Shown here: positions 36,842-48,929 of the stretch, piece after piece
Layout of the letters: every line of letters starts with the position of its first letter
How positions within the stretch are numbered: position 1 is the stretch's first letter
DNA from: Niebla homalea
Taxonomy: Eukaryota; Ascomycota; Lecanoromycetes; Lecanorales; Ramalinaceae
NCBI GenBank assembly: GCA_019925105.1
Contig: JAHGAU010000017.1
Coordinates: 1-64,000 of the forward strand
Direction of reading: 5' to 3'
Length of the DNA: 64,000 nucleotides
The notes under the pieces: generated by a model
Told to the model about the DNA's origin: nothing
Seen by the model: only the letters and a program-made list of their open reading frames with translations
Databases searched by the model: none
Translations under genes and position numbers: made by a program

Positions 36842-37292
36842 GTCATGGAGTTGCATTGCGACAGGCGATTCAGGTATCGTTGATCTTGTTCAAAGCATTC
36901 TTTTCAAATACGACCGCAACATCATCTTCTGAGGACTTAATGGAACACCATGATCAACGTGTGGCAGTTCTGCGTCTAGCTCTTAATAATATGAGTATTT
37001 CACACGAGCCTGTCGATTCGAGTCTTACGTTCTGCTATGCTTTCAAGTTAAACAAGCAGCATGAGCCTTAGCTAAAATCTTTCCACTGTCCATTCCGCAA
37101 CAATCTCACTCCCTGATCATGACGTATCAGAGGAGCAGATCAATGTCTGTTGATAAAAGTAGCTCACGCCAAAGTAGGACGTCATCCGACGCGCTCAATG
37201 TCAAGGTCAAACAAACAATCTCACGAGGTGCGATCTGAAGACTGCACACCCTGATCTCCTCAAAGCTGCCTAGCAAAAAGGCTCTATACACC
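36842..37292. other. Intergenic, no gene seen
   Basis: 3' flank of the methyltransferase and 5' flank of the 2EXR-like pseudogene. Nothing is recognisable. Confidence 0.5.
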
Positions 37293-38368
37293 ATGGCAGA
37301 CTCTGACATCGAGGATTGCGAGGATCACATGGTTTCGCAAGAGCTCGAATCGGCCTCTTCGGAAGATGAATTACCCATGAAACGCGTAGCTTTTACTGCA
37401 CCTTAGGAGCAACAAAGCCCGGTAGGTCAATGGTCCCATGATGTTCGCCCACGCAGTGTTCAACATAATGCCACCTGTTCGCCTCTCCTTCGGTTTTCAC
37501 TAGAGATACGCATGAACATCTACCGCCACCTCTTGGGCCACCGCCTCATCCATATCAAAGAAGACCGCGTCAACAAGTACTTCAAGAATCGCAAGGGCAA
37601 AGCTATTAGGAAGAGATATCATACCTGGGATACTCTGATCTGCCCGATCAACCACGCGAAGTGGTAGGGCGGTTCCCCATGGATTTCAGTGGATGGACGA
37701 ATGCGGCACATACGGTGAAGTATGACTCTATGTCTGAGAAATGTAATGACCAATGGACTATCGATCTTCAAGTACTTCGTACATGCCGCCATCTTTTTAA
37801 TGAGAGGCGAACCAAGTCCTTTGGACGACAACTACGTTCTCATTCAATGACAGCGATAGTTTCTACTTCTTTTGTGATTCCTTCTAAAGGCCATCCAAAA
37901 AAGAATCTGATTCGGAATATACGTTTGGTATTCTGTTGGGAAGAAGAGGAGCAATTCCCCGCATTTCTATCACCTCAATATCCACCTCCCTCCCTTTGGA
38001 ACTCGGCCTTGAGGGTGCAGATCCTCAAAACATTAAAGGCCGTAACGTAGCTATAGCTTGAGATCCATGTGGTAGGGGATACGGGTCATTGGCAGTGGGT
38101 GAAAAAGCAATTCGACTTCACCGAAACCCTGGCTGCGTCTGATCGCGAGAACTTCGTGCGCTTCGCTTCACCGATCCAACTCGAGGTTCTTGAAGTCGAA
38201 GACAAAGCAGGCTCACGAACGCCAGGCGAGAGTGTGGCGAAGCTGTCCATTCTACCTCTCGCCGATGTCTCTGTGAACGTACCCGTCGAAGAAAGCGCCA
38301 TCGATTATTCCCGTCATCAGCGTTGCCACGGGCAGCCCAAACTTTGGAGTGTAGAGGACCAGCAGTAA
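37293..38368 (+). pseudogene. 2EXR-domain-like (fungal F-box-adjacent) protein, decayed
   Basis: The frame from ATG 37,293 (MADSDIEDCEDHMVSQELES) is interrupted by TAG at 37,404-37,406, probably a former CAG, and then continues in the same frame. It goes on to LRFSLEIRMNIYRHLLGHRLIHI, which matches the LPxEIRxxIYxxLL start of fungal 2EXR/DUF-type proteins. After another stop near 37,665 the family continues in a second frame (LQVLRTCRHLFNE, then HPKKNLIRNIRLVF and LRVQILKTLKAVT). A third frame begins at about 38,057. Such proteins are of unknown function and form large, fast-turning families in fungi. Confidence 0.6.
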
Positions 38369-38817
38369 TTCGCAGGGGTCACCAGCGATATCCTGCTCAC
38401 CAGCGATGGGATAAAGCGCTACAATGAAGGCGTCGAGGCATTAAGGACATTTCGGGAGGAGTACCTTCAAATGCGAAATTTGGGGCAGTCAGGCCTGGTG
38501 TGTTTTTCTTTCTTTTGTTGCGAGGGGCTGGGTTAAGCAGGTCAGAGCTAAATGGGCCAAAACAAGGCTTTGCAGGCTTATGCATTGATCATTTAGATGG
38601 GTGAATTAGTAGTGTAGTGTTGTTAGATAATCCTGTCGTCCAATTCAGGTACCACACTGACCTGTGTTCGGCTTGTCATGATCGATTGACCGACAAGGCG
38701 AGAAAGGGCAAGGCAATATGAGGCGGTATGCGTGGATCTCTGGCCCTATCGAAGGCCATGCTTCAGTTTTACAGAGGGACTTACATGCGTTCCTTCCGTC
38801 CGCGGAGAACTCACCAT
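38369..38817. other. Intergenic, no gene seen
   Basis: Converging 3' ends. No repeats or open frames of interest. Confidence 0.5.
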
Positions 38818-41185
38818 TTAATGTCCACTCTTAATGTCATCTGCGTACTTCTCCGCTAGTGCATCTACAGACACAAGATCAGCATCTGCGAGAGAATCAG
38901 ATATGCTGTGATTGATGATAGACTCACAAACAGTAGCCTGACAGTGCCCTGGCGGAAGCAGTGGGAAAGTCGAGGCATCCACTAGACGCAGCGAGCTGAC
39001 CCCAAATACCCTTCCCTTTGTGTCGACCACAGCCTCGGGATTGGACTGGCGACCCATTGCACCTAACCCATCGTTAACGCATTCCAGTGCGAAAATTGAG
39101 GTCGCTCGAGAAGTCTACGCACAGGAACCAACAGGATGATAGACCGGCGCCACAGAGTCTTTGACCGCCTCGAGGATCTGATCATCCGTCTGGACGTTCG
39201 GCCCAGGAGCCACCTCTTGGCCAACAGTGATGCCACTCGCATTAGCAAGATCGCGGGCGACCTTGAGACCTTGTACGGCCGTCTCTTGGTCCGTCTGAGA
39301 GATGAGCCAGTTGGGGCTGATCAATGGCTTGTCTTCCGTGTCTGTAGAGTTGATGGTGACTTTGCCACGCGACAGGGGTGCCACTCCCAGGATGTTGAAA
39401 GACACGTAATCAAAGTCGTCAGTCACCGGGACCTTTGAGGAAGCTAGTGCGAGAAGCTCCAATTCAGGCCAGTCTGCAGGGAACTGGGCCAAGTCCTGCA
39501 ATGCAGATGCGCTGAGGTCCCTTCGATACTTGGCGGGTATCTTTTGCCATCCTGAGAAGAGGTGAGTAGTTGGGATTGAATTGAGAACGGTGATATTGCT
39601 CATACCAAAGACTTGAGCCCCTATATCCGTCAATGGGCCCGTCTGATTGTTCAGATATTCTGACGTGGCTTTGCTTAGATATGCGGGGTTGGAGAGTTGT
39701 TGTTGTGTCGTCAGGTTGACTCTGTGGACGACACCGAAATACGGTTGATCCTACAGGAACGTGAGTCGATTGTGCGGATTGGACTGCTTTGCCACATAAT
39801 TCTACCCAAATATTCTGACCGACGCCCTCTAATTTTGAGACCAAGGGAATTTGGAGCTGTTGAAGGGTAGCCGCAGGTCCAATACCGGAGACCATGAGTA
39901 ATTGCGGCGACTTGAACTGACCTCTGGTGAGCGACTCCTATCAACAATGCTCACACAAACTTACTGTACCGGCCGCAACAATAACCTCTCTGCCCGCCGA
40001 AAGCACATACGAGTCACCTGCCGTGGAAATCTGGACACCAGTGGCCTTCTTGCTCGCGTCGAACAAAATTTTTCGGGCCACCGTATTCTTGTAGATCTGC
40101 AGAGATGAGGATGCAATCGCTGCGCGTAAGAACGATGTTTCAGATGAGCTTCTGGTCTCATCTGTTGGGTCTATGGTCGAAGTCATGCGTGTGTAGCCAA
40201 TCAAGTCACCGCTACTGGGCCCTGGTATGGAAGCAAAGCCAAGAACGCCCATGGCTTTGTTGATGAACGGCGTTATGGGTTCCAGATAATTACTATACGA
40301 GACGTGAAGTGGACCACCAGAGTCACTGAATGCTGACGGGTCATAAGAGATGTTGTCTCCGGATGGTAGATTCCTGAAGTTTGGGGCCGTGAAGTTGGGG
40401 CTTTTGCGGAAGTAGGGCAACAGGTTCTCAAAGGTGAAGTTTTGATCATCGACTGTATCCGCCCATTGCTGGTAAGATCCTTTAGTGCCTCTGACCATGA
40501 TCAGTGAGAATCCAAAGGTCAGAAGGGAGATTTACTGACCTGTGGTAGGCAAGGTAATTGCGCGCAGAACTGCAGGAATGTCAGTAGGGCACAGGTCTCT
40601 CAAGCTCGACAACGGAGTAGCAACCTCCCGCCCAACGTCTTCCCTTGGGCGTAATGTAATACGCGCCCATTGAGTCCCTATCGGTCCGGTATTAGACCCA
40701 TCACATTTTCTTGGAGTTGCGATGGATTCTGGCTCCTACCGGTTGAGGTTGAGTCACGAAGCCCCAGTCAATAAGTGGCTGGATGTCCGTCACAGCAACC
40801 GTGGTGTTGCGCGGGGCAAATGCCGGTATCTGGCTGACATTGCCATTGTCAAGCTCGTAGAAGCCTCCAGCTTCGATTACAGCAACCGAGACATCAGGAT
40901 CTTCGGCAAGCCTCTTGGCTACTGTTAGACCAGATGTGCCCCCTCCAACGACCTATAAATTGGAAAAGAAGACTGTCAGTCGGTAATGTGGTTGTATCCG
41001 GAGTGGCATACCACATAATCAAAAGTCGCATTGATGTTGGGAATGCCGAAGGAGCTGCCCAACAGCCTTGTTTGCTGACTTGTGACCGAATCAAGCAAGA
41101 GAGCTCCCAATAGAAACCTGAATCCCAGATCACTGGAGAAGGCGAAGGGTATCCTCGCAAACATCTTGCCGCAAATTGAGGACAC
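38818..41185 (-). CDS. GMC oxidoreductase (glucose-methanol-choline family), secreted
   Basis: Eight exons: 41,185-41,012; 40,952-40,740; 40,677-40,625; 40,569-40,540; 40,490-39,965; 39,916-39,806; 39,750-39,123; 39,062-38,818. They join exactly in frame to 659 residues. The N-terminus is a hydrophobic signal peptide. The FAD-binding GxGxxG is [15 protein letters not shown] (Gly 61-66), with the ribose-binding Glu in VIEAGG. The GMC signature spans exons 2-5 ([19 protein letters not shown], then [15 protein letters not shown]). Signature 2 is the [15 protein letters not shown] stretch. The active-site His is in HPVGSCAMG (about residue 574), and the second catalytic position is in PGHCQATV (about 618). 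It oxidises an alcohol or aryl alcohol using FAD and O2. Secretion and position fit a late biosynthetic step. Exon 4 is a 30-nt microexon. Both signatures lie across introns, so single-frame reading misses the gene. Confidence 0.9.
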
Positions 41186-43834
41186 AGACTGTTCGCTTTC
41201 AACATTCGAGATTACCTAGAGTAAGGAATGGTGCTAGATTATGGCTTTGGCCGAAAACGGTGAGGTCATGTTGCATACGCTCGATGTCGACATTTAAGAA
41301 CAAAATAGGCAGGCCGGAAAGCGATCTCCTAAGCACATCTCACCATACGCTTGCTCGCAAAGTCAGAAGCGGATGACGGTCACTTCCTGACTTGCCTTCG
41401 GAATAGCTCGGACAAAGAAGCGTGTCCTGGACTAGTCCAAACCTCACACAGTCGTTATACAGTCAACCAAGAATATCGGTCAGCTCAGGAGAACGCCTTC
41501 AAACGGTGGATAATCAAGTGCGCAAACTATATTCAAGCCCATTCAATTCGAAAGGACTCCTCAATGTCAACTTTAACATACGATGACCCTCAATCGCAGT
41601 AAGATACAATTGTTGTGGGGAGCGTCACACTCCTCTGCACCTCTCCAGAAACAATGCACGCATATCTGGTTTTCGGCAGATCAAATGAGTCAATGTCAGA
41701 CCCTAAATGGTCAGAGCTGAAGGAAGAAAGCCATTGACGAGGTCCGAGATGACTTCATGGCGGACAGCGGGGGTGAGAGCTGGGAGCTTTATCCCGCGAA
41801 GGCGCAAAAGTCCTGATGGCGACAACGTCAAAGCCGGTGAATGTGAGGTTCCTGTACGATGTGGTAGCTGGGTTGGTCTGAGGTGCGAAATCGGCCAAGA
41901 AGGCGGTGCTTCTGGGTAGGTCGACAAACTGAAGGTGGTAGAATTGCTAGTGTCTCCGAGACAAGATTTTTGGTGGGGGGTTGGGCAGTTACATCAGAAT
42001 TGTCGAAAATTGTAATGACGAAGCCAGGTGTAGCAAATAACGAGGCGAGGAGGGAGTGACCAAGCTACATTATGAGATGTGCAATAATTCTTCACGGCAC
42101 TCGAATAATCTTACTGAGCGCAAGAGTGCGTCGGCGCGACAAAATAAACTTTTCAATTCTCATCTAGGGTTGACGTAGCTACAAAAATGTATTGATGTCA
42201 GGCTTGATCCCGTAGATCGCTATATGCTACTTAGATACTAGCATACGCATCGGTCCGTGATGGCGCTGTGCGGAAACCCGGGACGAATCAATCACTGACA
42301 TTGAGAGATGAGATAAGACCGCATTGCATGCAGCCACAATCCTAGTGCGCTGACAAATTGTGGCGGACTATCTGAGTGGATGATATCATGACCGCTAACA
42401 GCGACACTATGACTAGATCGTTGATGGGTAGCTGAAACCATTATCAATAATGGCACGTAATCGCTTCGAACTCCCCTCAGGACCTCCCGCCCTCCCGGCT
42501 AATCATCCCCACTCTTCCGGGCAGTCATTCACACTCTCCTCAGGCGCAATCTGGGCAGCTAGGGTAACCCCTACACCTTCCCTAATGGCAGTCGTCTTGT
42601 GAGGATCGCAGCCGCGCATCTCCAATGATGCCCAAATGCCAGCCCCTCATTGCTAGCATTCATGACGAAGGTGAAACAATATGAGAGCTGTAAACAAGAA
42701 GGGTTTATTTCAGAATGATCATGTCTATACTGATCTTGTTGATTGGAGCGTCGACGGAGATGCTGCTGGTGCTCTAGGAGGGTTGCTTGAGAACTGGGAA
42801 TGAGAGAAGGGGTCGAGGAGGGGGATGATAATGTCACACTTGCAGTCTGGTGCTCAGACAATGAGCTGTGAACAAAGGTTTCAGCTGGTGCCTTCCGAGA
42901 CACGTAGAAGAATGATACATGAAATGGAAAACCACGCGCATTATACTGTTGTACCTGTTCAAGGGCATGCTGCTACTGTCCGATATATCTATTCTCCTGC
43001 CCGCTGATTCTCAGAACATCCAGTCCTGCGATGGTCCATTGTCTGGCTCCCGAAACTATCAATCGGCCTCTTCCCATCAATAATCATGCGGCGCAAACCA
43101 CATCCCACCCCTACGGACATCATACACGGCAATGACGTTGTTCAAAGATTGGGCGCCCAGTCTGACTGGCGGACAAATGGAGCAAGCAGCCTTTTTCGGT
43201 GCGAAAAAAGGGAGAAACCCATGAGGGTTCGAGATAGTCGTTAGGCGCTAGGCCGAATCAGGCTTAGAAGACTCAAATGATGTCATAGGACAATCTGATT
43301 CCCCTGATCAAATCGTTTTTGGCGAAGGTGATTCTTACATAGCCTCTGTTGACATGCAATTGGAGTTATAGATGCAACGTCCCTTACATGCCTCGTAGTG
43401 GGCAGAGTGGCAACCCTTACAGCTGTTGCACGGTCACGAATGCAGTACAGGTCTTCGGTTGGGATAGCACAAGAACCGAAAGCAGCGACAATCCGGTCAG
43501 TGAGACTCGTGAAGTACCCAGCAAATTATCTGATCTTTCATGAGCGATGGAAGAGCGACATTTGTGAAGAGACGTCCTTGCTGTATCAGGAGTTGAAAGA
43601 TTGATTCAATTGTTCTCATACGCCAAATTGAGACATAAGGATTTATATCAGCGAGAGGAACCCACTACTTCTTGGTAATAAAGAGAGAAGTAACGACCGA
43701 CCGACGGATCTTCCAGCATTGATGCGAGAATCCGGTGATCCTCCATAGCAATAAATGGCAGGCACAAGGAACATGTCCACAGCAATCTGAAAGGGAGATC
43801 CGACTTATTGGCGCGCATACCAGCCCCCTACCTC
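41186..43834. other. Long intergenic region, no convincing gene
   Basis: Frames of 60-110 codons occur, none with a domain. A minus-strand stretch near 41,930-41,700 reads in one frame as FADFAPQTNPATTSYRNLTFTGFDVVA, which looks protein-like but cannot be extended. It may be a fragment of a lost gene. No repeats. Confidence 0.4.
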
Positions 43835-44935
43835 TCAAGCACCATAGACATCCTCATCCGGCCTGTCCTCATCATACTTCGTCTTCTCCACCCCCATCCT
43901 CGCTGAACTAGCCTTCCACTTCCCCTTACTGGCATCCATCAGCGGCCTGATCCACTCCTCCCCTACCTGCCCACCTTCCACATTCCCGTCTTCCTTGTGT
44001 AGATAGGTGGTCGCGCCGATGCCGGTGGGCTGGAAGTTCAAATACAGATTCTCCCAATGGCCCGGATCGGCTTCATAGATCTCGTGGAATAAGCCCACGC
44101 AATCGTGCTGCTTGATGGTTTTCTCCCACCAGCGCCAGGCGCCGCGGTGGAGATCCCCGTGCGCGAAAGCGTGGATGGATTCGATGCTGCGCCAATAGGA
44201 GAGAAAGCAGAATTCCGTGGCGCCGAGGTGGTCTTTGCGCTGCCAGTTGGTTTGGCCAAGGACTACGTCGTTCATAATGGTTTAGCTCCTTTTCACTCCT
44301 GCTGTACCTACATTCCTTCCTTACCAACCTCTGGCGGTGCTCTCTTGGTTTCCTGAGCTAGGAGAGGGGGAAAAGGAAGGGAGCTCACAGCCACCGGGCC
44401 CATCCACCTGATCAAACGACGCATTCATCTCCGCCAACAATCTGAACGTCTTGAGGAACTCGGGCGAGAGCACACCGAAAGGATGGTTCGACTTGGCACC
44501 CAGCAGAATGATTGCAATCCTCTCAGATCCCGGTGCGACCAGCTCACCGTGTTGGTTCGGGACAACGGCGGTGACACGTTTTTGGGGGAAAGAACTTTCC
44601 AGGAAGGGGTTGGGTTTGAGTCCGAAATGAATCAAGGCGGCGTCGACGGTCCGGAAAATCAAGAGGACTGCTGCCGGAAGCATGGCGTAGTACCCATTCT
44701 TGATGGTCAAGGAGGCGACGGTTTGCAGGCAGGCGCCGATGCAGAGCCAGGTCGTGAGGGTGAAATTGGTATGGACGAGCTGATTTGGATTAGATGATGG
44801 TGGTAAGCATCATGTGGGTTGGTCAAAATTGCATACGTCGAGAAGACCAAAAGATGGGCTCAGAGTGGGCCCTGTCTGGCTAGACTGAGTCAAGGGCCGA
44901 CTTCTGAGGCTCGGCAAGAGAGTTTTCAGTCCCAT
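43835..44935 (-). CDS. DUF4188-family protein (putative heme-dependent monooxygenase-like)
   Basis: Three exons (44,935-44,837; 44,779-44,389; 44,262-43,835) join exactly in frame to 305 residues. The N-terminal third has two membrane-type segments (TTWLCIGACLQTVASL, and YYAMLPAAVLLIFRTVDAALI). The core has IAIILLGAKSNHPFGVLSPEF, and after the second intron GFLGQTNWQRKDHLGATEFCFLSYW, then the conserved HAFAHGDLHRGAWRWWE. These are hallmarks of fungal DUF4188 proteins, which adopt a dimeric ferredoxin-like fold and are often found in secondary-metabolite loci. The biochemical function is not established; an oxygenase or dehydratase role is a guess. The downstream frame alone also starts with Met, but the splice model restores the GFLGxTxW motif. 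Confidence 0.82.
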
Positions 44936-45697
44936 GGTGGTCCGAGTCTATGGTCTGATTTACGCTTTAATTTCAGTCAGGAAAGCTGCAGAAATATTTA
45001 AGTTGGGCGGTCTCTTCAAGACGGTAGCCACTATGTGAACGGTATTGTGTTTCCCCGCAATGGTCTCCCCGCAATGGTCTTGCTTGCGTTTGCCCGGCTC
45101 TCAACGTTAAGCTAACCACCGGAATGACCTTTGCTATAAGTAAAACGGTCGAGGTGCACAGGGCAGAAGTGAGGAAACGCCGGAACAAGAAATGAAAGGC
45201 CGAGCATCAGGGGTTAAAGTGCCCGAATCACGCATAATTAGACGGATGCGTGCTGACCTTTACGCATGGTGTACTCATTCGCTCACTACATAACTTTTAA
45301 CACCAAAACAAGAGCCTCGGAGTGTCGTCAGAAACCTAATCAGATTGCGCAAGGTCTCGGGGAGCGTCGTCGGGGAGCGTTGAGGCTCAGCTCTCGTGAT
45401 ACAGCTGGAACCATTTGTGCTCCAGATGACGCGTTTTCGGCACTAGTTCTATGTTGATGGGAATGATCTGGTAAATGTCGTATATGGCTCCATTATCAAC
45501 GGCTCGCTTCATGTCGTTAAACCCTCTTGCTTGCAGCTTGCAATATGATCTAACATCCGCTCGATCATCCAGTTGTGGAAGTTTGTTGTTATTGGAGTAG
45601 AGGTCTATGAGCTTTCAATATGTACAAGACGCCAGATGCTTTTTTGAAACAGTAGGTTGGACACATCTCTTCCCACTGGCTCCTCGGGCATTTCCAT
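44936..45697. other. Intergenic, no gene seen
   Basis: It includes the DUF4188 promoter and the 3' flank of the FAD gene. A 15-bp word (CCCCGCAATGGTCTC) is directly duplicated near 45,053-45,080. Confidence 0.5.
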
Positions 45698-47665
45698 CTA
45701 AGCAATAGTCAAGTCCGCCAACTCCAGCTCCTCAACATCCTTCTTCGGACTCGTCGCCGCCTCCAACGCGGCCCTCGCCACTGCATCCGTGTCCGTAAGG
45801 GTGACTGAATTCACCCCAGGCCTGGCTCCCGCTGCGGTCACCCAGTGCACACCCTCCGTGGGCACACCGACAGCGAACCTCGCCTTGTGCGGCTGGCCTT
45901 GAGCGTCCACGACGCGGCACGGGCTCAACGTGACATCCAAGCCCCCAGATTCATACCCCTCAAGCACATGCGGGCGACACTGGCCCGTCTTGAGTAGATG
46001 CGACAGCAAATCGTCCTGCGTCGTCCGCAGATCCGGTTCGGGCAAGCGGGCCTCGATGAGAGTCTTCGCTCTTACCGTGGAATTCGGGATCTGTGTTGCT
46101 TCGGCGATCCAGGCGCCGTCCTCATTCTTCACCTTCATCCCCGGGCCGAGGACCTGTAGTACGCCGGCCTCGATCAGCGCGACCATCTGCTCCACGCGCT
46201 GGCGGGGGGGTCCGATAGAGAGGAAGGCGTTGAGGGGGGTGTACCATTTGTCGAGGTGGTCACGGCGGGAGGCGCTGAGTAGACCATCATGATCGACAAT
46301 CTGGCGAAGCTCGTTGCGGAGATCACGCATCACGTCCTCGGCGGCCTTGAGCGCGCCTTTGGCATTACCGAGCGCGGCTTCCTCGGCGTCCTCCTTTAGG
46401 TAGGAGAGCAGCCAGCTCTTCCAGGCCGCGTTGGTGGGGAAGGTTCTACCCGCGTAGGGGAGCTGGATACGCTCCCAGGACCAGCGATGTTCCTCGGGAA
46501 TGTTGAATCTGTCTAGGAGTTGGGACTCCTGCGGGGAGTCGTGCGGGGTGGCCAGCCATTTCTCGCGGAAGTCTGGGGAAGAGAGGCCCGAGCCTTGGCG
46601 ACCGTGATATCCCAGGATGCGCTCGTAGTAGAGACCTTCGACCTCCTTGGCCACCAGTGGCCAGATCTCGGACATGAAGTCTGGGGCTACACCCATATCG
46701 GCACGTCTCCGGAAGGATTGAATGACTTCGTCAGTGAAGACGAGGGGTTTATGGCGGCCGAATGCGCCTTTGCCGTTGTCGCCACGAGCTTGATAGGGAA
46801 TGCCGCGGCGGGAGCCGGCGATGAGGCGAGGTTCGTTGCCGGAAGGATGGTAGCGCAAGCCGCTTCCAATGCTGTGGCCGGGATCACGGGTGAATTTGCC
46901 GCCACGACTCGTTGTGAAGAGGGCCATGTAGTCGAAGAAGTTGAGGCCGAGGCCGCGCAGTAGGACTCCTTCGCCTGGGGCGATGACCGAAAGGTCAACG
47001 TCCGCTGGATTAGAGGGCGGATAGTGACGCAAGCCATTCGCCTGGGCATATTTGGTGAGTATCTGCTGCGATTCGGGGGCGAGCAGCGGCAGATGACCTT
47101 GTGCGAGGATCACCGCAGAGAGGCTGGACAGAGTCTTGCCGTCGGAGAGGACGAGGGTCTGCTTGCCGTCTCCCTCGTCATCGAGGCGGATCCCACGGGC
47201 TGAGTGCACTTCGACTTTGGTTTTGGGTGAGGTTCTACGCAACACCTCCCCAAATACCCACTCCAGATAACCCCCATACTGGGAGCGGCTTGCGTAATCA
47301 TCAGGGCCGAGCTCGGGTTCAGCTTCGGTCGCCCACTTGTACAGACTCGGCCCTGGGCGTATGGGTCCATCGCAGATTACACTTTCGTCCGTGAAAAGAG
47401 TCATCTGGGAAGTCACCGTGTTCATCAACAGCTGCGGTGCCTGCTTTCTGCGCCAAACACGGCCAGGTCCTGGCGGTGACGGATCGATCACATGGACCGT
47501 CAGCTGTGCATCTGGCGTCAAGAAATCCTCAGCGGAGGCACAGAGACGTTCCAGGGCGCTGGTGCCGCGTGGCCCTGCCCCAACAATGGCGATTTCGATG
47601 TGAGTGCTTCCGGAGGGCGGGGCCTTCGTGGTAGATTCTGCGAGAGCATTGTTGGCTTGACCCAT
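45698..47665 (-). CDS. FAD/NAD(P)-binding protein (NAD_binding_9 type)
   Basis: A single exon of 655 residues. The dinucleotide-binding loop is IAIVGAGPRGTSALERL near residue 28. It is followed by a flavin-type second motif (VHVIDPSPPGPGRVW) and by SAVILAQGHLPLL (ATG-like motif). FYDYMALF-like and GLRYHPSGNEPRLIAGSRRG stretches match the fungal/bacterial FAD-NAD(P)-binding family of large single-domain proteins. The exact reaction is unknown, and homologues are annotated only by fold. The GC-rich, intronless coding sequence is unlike its intron-rich neighbours. That could reflect retention of a bacterial-like gene, but the codon-third-position bias resembles other well-expressed genes here, so transfer is not claimed. 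Confidence 0.8.
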   Translation of the reverse strand: MGQANNALAESTTKAPPSGSTHIEIAIVGAGPRGTSALERLCASAEDFLTPDAQLTVHVIDPSPPGPGRVWRRKQAPQLLMNTVTSQMTLFTDESVICDGPIRPGPSLYKWATEAEPELGPDDYASRSQYGGYLEWVFGEVLRRTSPKTKVEVHSARGIRLDDEGDGKQTLVLSDGKTLSSLSAVILAQGHLPLLAPESQQILTKYAQANGLRHYPPSNPADVDLSVIAPGEGVLLRGLGLNFFDYMALFTTSRGGKFTRDPGHSIGSGLRYHPSGNEPRLIAGSRRGIPYQARGDNGKGAFGRHKPLVFTDEVIQSFRRRADMGVAPDFMSEIWPLVAKEVEGLYYERILGYHGRQGSGLSSPDFREKWLATPHDSPQESQLLDRFNIPEEHRWSWERIQLPYAGRTFPTNAAWKSWLLSYLKEDAEEAALGNAKGALKAAEDVMRDLRNELRQIVDHDGLLSASRRDHLDKWYTPLNAFLSIGPPRQRVEQMVALIEAGVLQVLGPGMKVKNEDGAWIAEATQIPNSTVRAKTLIEARLPEPDLRTTQDDLLSHLLKTGQCRPHVLEGYESGGLDVTLSPCRVVDAQGQPHKARFAVGVPTEGVHWVTAAGARPGVNSVTLTDTDAVARAALEAATSPKKDVEELELADLTIA

Positions 47666-48929
47666 GATAGATGTGTCTTCTGATTTGCTTTAGTTGGGGA
47701 TCTTTAATCGAAGAAAAAGGAAAGGATAGGAACTAAATCGTCAAGGCCATTTATATAGTGGAGCCATCGTACTTATCACGCCCCGTGCACTATGGTATGA
47801 TCATTAACGTAACAGATGGATTGAACCCTTAAGGAACCAAGGACTTCGACCCTATGCGCCTCGTATTCTGCCCTTTTTGACCCTGGGATCGGGGATTTTG
47901 TCATCTAGACATTGTCAGATCTACCAACTATATGGTAGATTCGTCATCCCCACCCAGTCGGAGAGAAATCATAGCTCAAATATAAGGATGCCTTATCAGG
48001 TTTCAAGGTCATAGCGCTGAATGTTGCATGTCAATGGAAATGGCAAGGAAAAAAGAACTCAGAGAGTCTGACAGGGTCTGAGGTGATGATGGCAGTTTTT
48101 CTTCGGAAATTTCTCCCTTGCCAGCTACTTGGTTACTATTCCGAGCCAAAGAAGAGGCATCAGCCTCGGTTGCCTGCTTCTTCTCTCCCTCCAAACCCCT
48201 ACCATGTGCATGCATGTACAATTGGAAGACCTTCTTCGCCCCTAAACCGCACGGAGACCTTGGCCGTACGTATCAGATAGTTCTATTGACCATGCTTAAA
48301 AGACAACCTTGTCAGAGGAGCAGGGTCTCTACGATCATTGGTACCTCTGTCGGCAGGGAAGTGCTCATTGCGGCCCGTGGGTCTTCGCTCCCACGGTGAA
48401 GCAGGGGGCGGATGAGTGTATTGGCTAGCAGGCGAGGTGCTGCTCATGTGGTGGGACTGTATTTTAGGGGTAGGGAGTGATGCCGTCGTCGTAACAACAA
48501 TGTCGCCGAGTGAAAATTATGCACACTTACACATCTATCCTTCCACTGACGGAAGACGTTATTCTATCACACTCCTCAGCGGCAAACCAAGGCCAGAATG
48601 TAATCATACGCGTCTGCAGTATAGCTTAGCCACAGTGACAAAGAGCGCCGATTACGCCGAAAATTTGGTGTACTGCACTCTATTCATCTAATTGCCGTGG
48701 TGGCGGAAATGCCCTTCATGGTATATGTGTGCATCTCTGCATACCTACACATGCATGGGCGTCTCTAGCATTTTGCAAGCCCTGGGGCAAGTTTGTAAGC
48801 CGATTTTCGGGCCATGAGGATGCATTGTTGACGGCTTTGAGACTATCCTTTTCGTAGGGAAGTATTGAGTACATTGTCCAAAAGAAATAATAGCACACAC
48901 GCCACAAGCCGTGTGGACTAAGATATCAA
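47666..48929. other. Intergenic, no convincing gene
   Basis: Promoter of the FAD/NAD(P) gene at the left. The remainder has scattered frames up to 93 codons with no domain. Confidence 0.45.
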
